A stretch of DNA of 64,000 nt from assembly GCF_006517175.1 (NCBI RefSeq), contig NZ_CP041186.1, positions 4,305,074 through 4,369,073 of the forward strand, read 5' to 3'. This DNA is from Persicimonas caeni (lineage in GTDB: Bacteria > Myxococcota_A > Bradymonadia > Bradymonadales > Bradymonadaceae). Shown piece after piece: positions 7,379 through 14,059 of this stretch. Under the pieces are notes generated by a model that saw nothing but the letters and a program-made list of their open reading frames with translations, ran no database searches and was not told the origin of the DNA. Both the position numbers and the translations under genes were made by a program. Numbering within the stretch: position 1 is the first letter of the stretch; each line of letters opens with the position of its first letter.

Positions 7379-7491
7379 ATTGGCGCCTACGGCATGCCTG
7401 TGCGCTCCGACACCCTGACCTTGCGACCGAAGGCGGCCGACCAGGCGTACTGACTCCGAAGCCGAATCGCGGCCCCACTGGTGGGTGGGGC
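7379..7491. pseudogene. forward and inverted tcC fragments
   Basis: 7379-7411 encodes IGAYGMPVRS on the plus strand, as in tcC. From 7491 down to 7427 the minus strand encodes RPTHQWGRDSASESVRLVGR, a tcC segment some 500 codons further on in the intact gene and here in the opposite orientation. Two pieces of the same gene are joined head to tail, so this is debris from rearrangement. Nothing gene-like follows up to 7718 apart from a Pro-rich GC stretch. Confidence 0.75.
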
Positions 7492-7718
7492 GTACGGGAA
7501 GCACGTTCCCCATGCCCTTCTGCTGCGCTTTCGGAGCCAGACCATCTTGGTCTGCTTGGCGCATGCGAAGCGTGTGCCTTGCCGGTTCGTCACCTCAACC
7601 CCCCGCCGCCTCTCGGCGGCTGCCCCCCTTCGGCCTGAGAAAGCGGCCGTGGGGGGCGGATTGTCGACTCGGCAACCATATGTGTTTGTCGAGGGCGAAG
7701 CGCTGCCTCAACAACCGG

Positions 7719-7835
7719 CTACCGCACGGTGTCGGATACCGTATTGCAGGGCCTCGTGATCGTCTGGCAGGCTCGCGCGCAGCCTTGTTTGGCTGTGACA
7801 TTCGTGGATATGATCCATTGGCTGGCCCGAGAAGA
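7719..7835 (+). repeat. repeat type C, copy 1
   Basis: This ~115-base stretch (GGTGTCGGATACCGTATTGC, then GGGCCTCGTGATCGTCTGGC, then CAGCCTTGTTTGGCTGTGA) recurs at 40686-40800. It includes the palindrome GGTGTCGGATACC and the small dyad CAGCC-TTGTTT-GGCTG. No gene lies within it. It ends just upstream of the S41-like lipoprotein gene. Confidence 0.7.
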
Positions 7836-7882
7836 AGAAAACCGGTGCAACCGCCTCCTTCACACCTGCAAAGGGAGCATTT

Positions 7883-9439
7883 ATGAAACCGATGCGCGCA
7901 TTTGTCTCAGTCTTGCTGGGAGTCGCGGGAGTGATCGGCGTCGGATGCACCAGCACCAAGCCGGCTTCGAAGCCACCCGCTGAGCCTGCAGCAGAACGCG
8001 CGGTGGAGGAGAGCTCGCAGCAGTTGGCCGTCGTCGCCCCCGAGGCGACGCTTACTGCCGAGCAACTCGATCGTGATGTCCAGGTGGTGTTGCGCACGAT
8101 GCGCGAGGCGTATGGGCCGCGCGCTGTTTTCGTGACACCGGCCGCATGGACGAGCTTCGAGAGGGAGCTGCGTAAGACTGGAGAGCAAGAGCACACCCCC
8201 CGGACTCTGTGCGATGCGTTGGGTAGCGTGCTGACGAAGCTGGTTCGCCCCGAGTTATTCGCGTCGTTGGGAAAGGCGCAGCGGTGTCGCGCTCGCCGGG
8301 CCACCTCGGGAGGATTACCCTACGAGGGGTCTTCCAGCGGAGACAACGTCGCCGCGGGTGCCCCGCAACTCTTTGCAGTCCAGCAGCCAAACTCCGATGT
8401 CGGCGTCATCGGTGTCCGGTACTTCAAAGAGCCCGGTGCGAAGGATTGGAAGGGCGTCGATGCCGCGCTCGAGCGCGTGTTGGAATCGCCGGGCGTCATT
8501 GTCGACCTTCGCGGCAGTCGTGGCAGCGACCCGCGCGCGATCTGGCCACTGGTGGAACAACTCACGGGCCATGATCGACTGCAGCCACTTCGCCAAGTGG
8601 TGCGCGCCGATGCCGACATTGTCGACGCGTTGCGAGAGGCTTATCGAGCGCAGCACAGCGAGCGAACCGAACGATCCGCGAAGGTGTGGGAGGGGCTGAC
8701 TGCCGGCAACCAGAAGTCGACTCGAAGCGCGGCCTCCTCAGGACCTGTCGCACGCGTCCGGGTGCTGATCGACCGCGATTGTGAAGAAGCCTGCGAGTTG
8801 GTGGCGCGCACCCTCGAGACATACGCCGACGCGAAGGTCCTCGGGACCGTGAGCAGCCAAGGGCGCCTGGCGGTCGGTGAGCCTGGTCTGCTGACACTGC
8901 CGCACTCCAGAGTCGAGGTGACGATTCCGACGGCGGCGTACCTGCTCGATAAAAAGATCGCCGCCACGACCGGTGAACGCGGCGCTTGGTACCAGCGCAA
9001 GGGGCGTGGGCGCCAATACTCCGATTGGTTGCCACGGCAAGTCGAGGTGCTTCGCGATCGCTTCGCCCTCGATGAGACACTCGACCGATGGGACGATGCC
9101 GAGCCTAAAAAGTGCGCGTCCCATCGAGCAGTTCAAAGTCCAAAGGAACTCTCGACGGCGGCACGCGAGCGGCTGGGCAACTACTCCCCACTGTTGTGGA
9201 AGCGGCGAGCTCATATCTCGGCGAGCCTCCACCTCGACATGGAGCGTGCGCTGGCTTTCGTCAACGCCTGCCCCGGGCTCGAAGCGACTGCGGTCATGAG
9301 TCAGGACGACGGGCGCATCGCAGTGATTCTCGTCAAGGCGGACTCCTTCTCCGCGTTGTCCCGGCTGGTGCAAAGCGAAGCCGTCGAGCAAGTCAGCATC
9401 AAATTGCCGCGGCAGCCCGACAAGCCGAACCGCCGCTAA
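7883..9439 (+). CDS. S41-peptidase-like lipoprotein, probably inactive
   Basis: A 518-aa protein with a signal peptide ending in a lipobox-like VGC (about residue 21) and a Pro/Ala/Glu linker, so probably a lipoprotein. Segments recall the S41 C-terminal processing protease fold: VGVIGVRYFKEP, then GVIVDLRGSRGSDPRAIWPL (the usual DLRGNxGG strand) and VRVLIDRDCEEACELVARTL (the usual nucleophile helix). The catalytic Ser expected in that helix is not visible; Cys and Glu occupy the region. Activity is therefore doubtful. The last ~100 residues, ending in a basic NRR tail, are unassigned. GGGAG at 7871 fits the ATG. It ends just before an IS remnant. Confidence 0.55.
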   Translation: MKPMRAFVSVLLGVAGVIGVGCTSTKPASKPPAEPAAERAVEESSQQLAVVAPEATLTAEQLDRDVQVVLRTMREAYGPRAVFVTPAAWTSFERELRKTGEQEHTPRTLCDALGSVLTKLVRPELFASLGKAQRCRARRATSGGLPYEGSSSGDNVAAGAPQLFAVQQPNSDVGVIGVRYFKEPGAKDWKGVDAALERVLESPGVIVDLRGSRGSDPRAIWPLVEQLTGHDRLQPLRQVVRADADIVDALREAYRAQHSERTERSAKVWEGLTAGNQKSTRSAASSGPVARVRVLIDRDCEEACELVARTLETYADAKVLGTVSSQGRLAVGEPGLLTLPHSRVEVTIPTAAYLLDKKIAATTGERGAWYQRKGRGRQYSDWLPRQVEVLRDRFALDETLDRWDDAEPKKCASHRAVQSPKELSTAARERLGNYSPLLWKRRAHISASLHLDMERALAFVNACPGLEATAVMSQDDGRIAVILVKADSFSALSRLVQSEAVEQVSIKLPRQPDKPNRR

Positions 9440-9463
9440 TCCAGGATAACATGGTATCTGACA

Positions 9464-9642
9464 TCATGTTTTGTTGGAGTTTCGTTCATCTCGAATTCGA
9501 ATTTTTCGGTAGTCGTCGAACCATGACATCGTACGCTCGACAACCCAGCGATGCCGACCGAGTTTCTCGTTCGATTCGATTCCGCGCCGCGCAATGCGCG
9601 ACTCCATGCCGTGCTGGCGGACCAAACGCATGCAATTGCGCG
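9464..9642 (-). mobile_element. IS5-family element, 3' half of the transposase gene
   Basis: The minus strand encodes the C-terminal transposase segment IARRGIESNEKLGRHRWVVE and RTMSWFDDYRKIRIRDER, the typical IS5 catalytic-Glu region. It is the continuation of the gene at 12052-12620, from which it is separated by an IS66 insertion. The normal end of the protein and the outer inverted repeat are missing, so the left end of this IS was deleted before position 9464. Confidence 0.85.
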
Positions 9643-9701
9643 GTAACCGACTGGCAGACATCGTTGCATAGCTCAACCCTACCGCAAACCCGCCCCGCAT
9701 C

Positions 9702-11285
9702 TCAATCCTGAGGCTCCCAGTTGTACGGCATCAGCTCCGAAATGGCTGACTGAGGATGGTCTTGGATGCGCATCAAGACGTCGGCCAGGTAGTCCTGGGG
9801 GTTGACGTCGTTGGCGATGCAGGTCGCCACGAGCGATTGCAGGATGGCCAAGTTCTCGCCGGCCTGATCATTTCCGACGAAGAGAAAGTTCTTTCGGCCC
9901 AGCGCGATGAGCCGCAGGTTTCGCTCGCTCAGGTTGTTGTCGAGGCTGACCTGCGCATTGTTCAGAAAGACGCTGAGCGCCTCGCGCTGCTTGAGCGTGT
10001 AGTTGATGGCGCGGCCCAGCGGGCTCTTGGGCGGATGCAGCGGCTTTTGGACATCGAGCCACTCAAAAATACCGCCGATTATCTTTGTGCTCTTCGTCTG
10101 GCGCAGCGTAAGCAGCAAATGTGGCTTACTTCCGATAACTGGCTCGTCTGCCGCAAGATACTCCACCCCATAGAGCTCCAAAATCTGAGACATCATGTGG
10201 TCGGCCTCCACAGGGGCCGTGGAGCGCGCTTCGAAGAATTTGCGGCGCACGTGTGCCCAGCAGCCGGCGCGCTCGCGGCCGCTCGGACAGGTCACCTTGT
10301 TATAGCCGGTGTAGCCGTCGACCTGCAGGGTGCCGGTGGTCCCGCCGAGCACCTGCACCGGGGTTTCGCCGCCGCGAGACGGGCTGTAAACGTAGCTTAT
10401 CTTTTTGCCCGCGATAAACGTCCACATCCATCCGCGCCGGCATTTTCCCTTGGCCTGCACCCGAATCGGGGTCTCGTCGGCCGAGACGTCCGCGCTCTGG
10501 GCGACGTCGCCGACCAAGTAGGCCCACAGCGGCCGCAACAGCCAGGCGGTGCGGTGGTACAGGTCCAAAAGCGTGCTCTTGTTCATCGGGATACCGACGC
10601 GGCGAAGCCGCTTTGCCTGCCGCTCGATGGGCAGGCTGTCGGCACACTTGGACACCACCACGTTGGCGTGCAGCCCCGGCCCGTACATCCCGCCCTCGCA
10701 GACCCGCTGAGGCGTTTGGCCGTACAGAAACTCGCCGCACTCGCACACCGCGCGATGCTGGCGGTGCTCACGGCGCACGAAATGCGCCGGCACGTACTCG
10801 TATTCGTAGCTGACCGCATCGGCCAGCGGGCTTGCTTGGTGGGAGTGTCGGCCGCAGCCGTGGCAATTGGGCTCGACGATGGGATGCTCGACCACCTCTT
10901 TGCGCGCGGCCTTTCGCTTCTTCTCGGCGTTTTTCTCGCGCCGCTTTTGCGCCCTGTGCAGCCGCTCCTTTTTCTGCTCGGCAGTCTCCCGGCGCGCTTG
11001 CTTCTTTCGAAGCTGGGTCTTCAGCGACGGCAGTCGCTCCGACGAGCTTCCAAACATCGCCCGTTGAAACTGCTCGAGCTGATGGCTCTGGCGAGCGATC
11101 GTCTCGCGCAAGTCGTCGATGAGCGCGTAGAGCGTGGCAATGAGCGCGGCGAGCTGACGCAGAAGACCCCGAGCGCTCGCACCATCGAGCTTCTGGATGT
11201 CTTCTGGGGTCGGGATGTCGATCCGCTCGGCCATAGAGCAGGTTAGATCACAGAAGTGATCGGATGTCGATCCCTTAGCTCGCAT
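9702..11285 (-). CDS. tnpC: IS66 transposase TnpC
   Basis: A 527-aa IS66 transposase. In order it shows an N-terminal helical/leucine-zipper part (LRQLAALIATLYALIDDLRE), a basic Lys/Arg-rich stretch, the IS66 zinc-finger Cys/His cluster (CHGCGRHSHQ and CECGEF), and the DDE catalytic core: VSADETPIRV (first Asp), LQVDGYTGYN (second Asp) and NNLSERNLRLIALGRKNF (Glu). The start at 11285 overlaps the end of tnpB by 11 bases; an internal ATG (MAERIDIPTP) is an alternative start. It cuts and joins the element's ends. Confidence 0.95.
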   Translation of the reverse strand: MRAKGSTSDHFCDLTCSMAERIDIPTPEDIQKLDGASARGLLRQLAALIATLYALIDDLRETIARQSHQLEQFQRAMFGSSSERLPSLKTQLRKKQARRETAEQKKERLHRAQKRREKNAEKKRKAARKEVVEHPIVEPNCHGCGRHSHQASPLADAVSYEYEYVPAHFVRREHRQHRAVCECGEFLYGQTPQRVCEGGMYGPGLHANVVVSKCADSLPIERQAKRLRRVGIPMNKSTLLDLYHRTAWLLRPLWAYLVGDVAQSADVSADETPIRVQAKGKCRRGWMWTFIAGKKISYVYSPSRGGETPVQVLGGTTGTLQVDGYTGYNKVTCPSGRERAGCWAHVRRKFFEARSTAPVEADHMMSQILELYGVEYLAADEPVIGSKPHLLLTLRQTKSTKIIGGIFEWLDVQKPLHPPKSPLGRAINYTLKQREALSVFLNNAQVSLDNNLSERNLRLIALGRKNFLFVGNDQAGENLAILQSLVATCIANDVNPQDYLADVLMRIQDHPQSAISELMPYNWEPQD

Positions 11286-11640
11286 TTCTGGTTTCCGGCG
11301 GCTGCCACAATTTCGGGCGTCGAAGTCGGCTAAAGTCGATGCCCTCCAAAAGAAGTGTGAGCTGGGCTGCGTCGAGTCGAAGGGTCGCGTCGGCCGCAGC
11401 GATTTTGGGTCGCTTGAAGGTGCCCTTCTCCAGACGCTTGTAGAAGACGACGAAGCCGCCGGTGTCCCAGGTCAGAATCTTGAGTCTGTCGCCTCGCTTG
11501 GAGATGAACACGAAAAGGTGGCCGGAAAAGACGTCTTCGCCGAACTGGCGAACCAAAGCGCTCAGACCGTCGATGCCCTTGCGCATGTCGACCGGCTCGC
11601 GGGCGAGATAGATGCGCACTCCTCTGGGTAAGGTCAGCAT
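11275..11640 (-). CDS. tnpB: IS66 accessory protein TnpB
   Basis: A 121-aa protein with the clear IS66 Orf2 signature: PVDMRKGIDGLSALVRQ near the start, then GHLFVFISKRGDRLKILTWD and GGFVVFYKRLEKGTF. The family is needed for IS66 transposition together with TnpA and TnpC; its biochemical role is not settled. It overlaps tnpA upstream and tnpC downstream, so the three are translationally coupled. Confidence 0.95.
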   Translation of the reverse strand: MLTLPRGVRIYLAREPVDMRKGIDGLSALVRQFGEDVFSGHLFVFISKRGDRLKILTWDTGGFVVFYKRLEKGTFKRPKIAAADATLRLDAAQLTLLLEGIDFSRLRRPKLWQPPETRNAS

Positions 11641-11966
11641 GAGCTCGCCTCCTTGAGTGCAGCGAGCTCAGCCAGCCATCCCGGGTCGGGCAGCGCGGTC
11701 AAATGCAAACGCAACTCTCCGAGCTCGAGCGTGACCTGCTGGGGCGATGGGTCGACCTGGCTGGTGTCGACTTCGATAAATCGAGGTGCGGATGGGCCGG
11801 CTGTGGATGCTTCTTCGCGGCGCAGCCGGTACAGCCAGCTTCGGAAGGTGTCGGTGCGTACACCGTACTTCTGGGCGAATTCCTTCTGGGTGATGTCGCT
11901 GGACTGCTCGTACTTCTGAACGAGGGACGACCAGAATGGGCGGCCGCGTCTCTTCGGGGATGCCAT
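11634..11966 (-). CDS. tnpA: IS66 accessory protein TnpA
   Basis: A 110-aa protein with an N-terminal helix-turn-helix (SSDITQKEFAQKYGVRTDTF, then RSWLYRLRRE), as in IS66 TnpA/Orf1 proteins that bind the element's ends. The C-terminal part is short and beta-rich. It is the first gene of the IS66 operon, 85 bases inside the right end. Confidence 0.9.
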   Translation of the reverse strand: MASPKRRGRPFWSSLVQKYEQSSDITQKEFAQKYGVRTDTFRSWLYRLRREEASTAGPSAPRFIEVDTSQVDPSPQQVTLELGELRLHLTALPDPGWLAELAALKEASSC

Positions 11967-12051
11967 GCGTGACTCCTTTAGCGTGAGTGACGCACAGATT
12001 ATGCTGGGGAGGGGCTCAGGTGCTCAAGAACGAGGTCTGCCGGTCGGTTAC

Positions 12052-12725
12052 ATTGCGCGTGTCGTAGGCCTTATCCGCGTGAAGCTTCTCGAAGCCCTTT
12101 GTCGGCTCATCATCGCCGTGCTGCACGCCTTGCCAGGCGTCGAGTACAGGGCCGAGCATCAAGGAATCATGGACGTTGGCGGCCGACAGCAACACGACGA
12201 GCACAATGCCAGTGGCGTCAGTCAGCACGTGGCGCTTGGTGCCGGGTTTTCCGCGGTCAACCGGGTTTGGGCCGGTGTCAGGCCCCCTTTTTTGGCGGGA
12301 ATGCTGTCCGAGTCGATCAGCGCCCGCTCCCAGTCGATGGCGTCCGCATAATCGAGACTGCGGTGCAACAAGGCCTGCACCTGGTCCCAAACTTCGGCTT
12401 CGTGCCACTCGTGCAACCGCCGCCAGCAGGTCGACCCGCTGACGCCAAAGGCCTCCGTTGGCAGCATCTGCCACTGGATGCCCGATTTGAGCACAAACAA
12501 GATGCCGCGCATCGCGTCGTAATCCGACGCCCGCGGACGGCCTCCTCGGGGGTCGGGCTGATGTTGAGGAAGATACTGTTCGATTACTTCCCACAGCTCA
12601 TCCGGCAAAAGTTTCGACATGGGCGCCTCCTTAGCATGAACGGATCCTATGATCCGATTGAGTCAGAAGAAAAACGCTTCATCTCGAATGAACATTCTCG
12701 CGCTACGCGGTTTTGAAACCAGCTC
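12052..12725 (-). mobile_element. IS5-family element, 5' half with terminal repeat
   Basis: The right end is at about 12725, where the minus strand begins GAGCTGGTTTCAAAACC, typical of IS5/IS427-type ends. The transposase gene runs leftward and is cut by IS66 within the codons for KLHADKAYDTRN. Removing IS66 and one target copy restores an unbroken frame into 9642-9464 (DTRN-CMRLVRQHGMESRIA). The partner end is missing. Confidence 0.9.
12222..12620 (-). CDS. IS5-family transposase, first frame (OrfA)
   Basis: A 132-aa first frame (SDYDAMRGILFVLKSGIQWQ then MLPTEAFGVSGSTCWRRLHE) with the N-terminal domain and the first catalytic Asp region (ALIDSDSIPAKKGG). At 12283-12293 the minus strand has A6G5, a slippery run. 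The frame after it would continue as GPNPVDRGKPGTKRHVLTDA, the normal IS5 catalytic domain. A programmed frameshift between OrfA and OrfB is usual in this group; a mutation is the alternative. Because the gene is split by IS66, no active transposase can be made. Confidence 0.85.
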   Translation of the reverse strand: MSKLLPDELWEVIEQYLPQHQPDPRGGRPRASDYDAMRGILFVLKSGIQWQMLPTEAFGVSGSTCWRRLHEWHEAEVWDQVQALLHRSLDYADAIDWERALIDSDSIPAKKGGLTPAQTRLTAENPAPSATC

Positions 12726-12802
12726 TTAGACTCTTGCGGTCACGCAGCTAGGTGCTGACAGAAGCGAGTTCTGTTGATAATTCAATGTTATAAGGATGAG
12801 CA

Positions 12803-13444
12803 GTGAGTCACCCCAAAAAAGTGGTAGGCTACCGTCTCTGCTTTGGTTTGGTTATCACTATGTTAGCTTGCTTGTCGTTCTTGCGGTGGACGAACAAGCA
12901 TCAAATTCCCTTATTAGAGATTCCACTAAACGACTCGCACAGCGAGGCTGAGCGTAGCGAGGGCGTGTATATAGGGTCTTCGACGACTAAATCGCTTTAC
13001 TTCGTGATTCGAGGAGTTGAACTCATAGATGAGCCTAAACGCCTAGACCGGCGAAGGAATCGTTATGGTTTGCCCGAAGTTGTTGTGTTTTTTGGGGGAA
13101 GTCGATTTCAGTTTGCCTTAAGGTTTGATTCGGACAGCACTCCGCCGAATCCGTCTGATCACTTTGTTGTGAGTTGTTCGCCAAGATCTAGCGAAATAGA
13201 ATGCGGACCCGTGGTCCTTCGGCATGGGCCGTTCACATTCTTAGACTCTATTGCTATGCGGGCGTCAGTCAACGATGTTGGGCCCGTGTACAAGGGAGGG
13301 ACTCTCGATGTCATTTTGGGTCCAACACCGGATCAACAAGAGGGATATTTGGCAGCGAAGGCCATATTATTGCCGCTCCTGCTTGTAATCGGGGCGATCG
13401 GATCTGGCCTGCTAATCTCGGTGAGGGTCGAGGGAAGCAATTGA
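12803..13444 (+). CDS. hypothetical membrane protein with N- and C-terminal TM helices
   Basis: A 213-aa protein with a GTG start after AAGGATGAG. An N-terminal helix (LCFGLVITMLACLSFLRW) and a C-terminal helix (AILLPLLLVIGAIGSGLLIS) enclose ~160 residues with three Cys (LACL, VVSCSPR and IECGPV). No family recognised. It is AT-richer than the Rhs genes. It stands alone among repeats and IS debris, like 4710-5273, and may be a remnant immunity-type or cargo gene; that is inference. Confidence 0.6.
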   Translation: MSHPKKVVGYRLCFGLVITMLACLSFLRWTNKHQIPLLEIPLNDSHSEAERSEGVYIGSSTTKSLYFVIRGVELIDEPKRLDRRRNRYGLPEVVVFFGGSRFQFALRFDSDSTPPNPSDHFVVSCSPRSSEIECGPVVLRHGPFTFLDSIAMRASVNDVGPVYKGGTLDVILGPTPDQQEGYLAAKAILLPLLLVIGAIGSGLLISVRVEGSN

Positions 13445-13632
13445 CTCCAATGGTCTCGCCCACAATCTATAGCGAGCTCGTGGAAGTAGGAGCCCAAGTA
13501 TGGGGAGGGGAGCGCTGCTAGCGAAGACGTGACCGAAGATGCGGCCGGGTGACCTCTTGACTGGGTAAGAAGTGAGACGGTAGTTCGAGCGGGCGTGAGT
13601 ACGGAAAGTAAGCCTTCCGAGGACGATCTTCC

Positions 13633-13995
13633 CAGTGACGTATGGGAAGTACATTCCCCGACGAAGCGCATTCTATGCGGTCATGCGACGTTGTTGATGA
13701 GCGCAGCCGCAGGCGAAGCGACGCCGAAGCGTGGTTTGCTGAGGCATCTGTAGACGGGTCCGACCCGAGCCTCGCGAGGGGAGGGCCCGGGGCGCCGTGG
13801 GAGGCCTCGACACGTGGTCGATGTGGCGACCTCCCGGCAACCCTCTTCGCCCGAGAAGGCCATCCTCCATATGCCTACACGTCGCAACGCCTGGCCAGGG
13901 TCTGTCGTCGAAGACGCGCCCACGTGTCGAGCGTCGGCCCGTTGTCAGCCCACCCGCCTAAAAGAGGCCGCGCGCAGCCTCGGTATCGAGAGCTG
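13633..13995 (+). repeat. intergenic repeat type A, full copy
   Basis: This ~363-bp unit starts GTGACGTATGGGAAGTACAT and ends GGCCGCGCGCAGCCTCGGTA. It is nearly identical to 5853-6245 apart from an internal indel there, and its first ~185 bases match 2962-3148. It contains several short dyads (for example GGGTCCGACCC and GGCGCCGTGGGAGGCC). No coding signal. It lies directly downstream of tcA. Confidence 0.85.
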
Positions 13996-14022
13996 CGCGC
14001 GGTCTAGTTGGTGGGCGATGAG

Positions 14023-14046
14023 GTGCGAAGGTCAGTGCCTTCGCAC
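14023..14046 (-). terminator. hairpin after tcA
   Basis: GTGCGAAGG (14023-14031) pairs with CCTTCGCAC (14038-14046) around a 6-base loop, 14 bases beyond the tcA stop. No U-run follows on the minus strand, so it may act as a weak terminator or protect the mRNA end. Confidence 0.4.
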
Positions 14047-14059
14047 GCTCGGTGTGGTG

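Larger units (their letters stand above)
9643..12051 (-). mobile_element. complete IS66-family insertion sequence
   Basis: The ends are imperfect inverted repeats: GTAACCGACTGGCAGACATC at 9643 and, read inward from 12051, GTAACCGACCGGCAGACCTC. Both flanks carry the same 8 bases, ATTGCGCG (9635-9642 and 12052-12059), the target duplication size usual for IS66. The element is 2,409 bp long and carries tnpA, tnpB and tnpC on the minus strand. It sits inside an IS5-family transposase gene. All three genes look intact, so the element may be active. Confidence 0.95.

Noticed and set aside
9756..11246. 496-codon open frame antisense to IS66 tnpC
   Set aside because: tnpC is certain from its DDE and zinc-finger motifs; the antisense frame has no family features.
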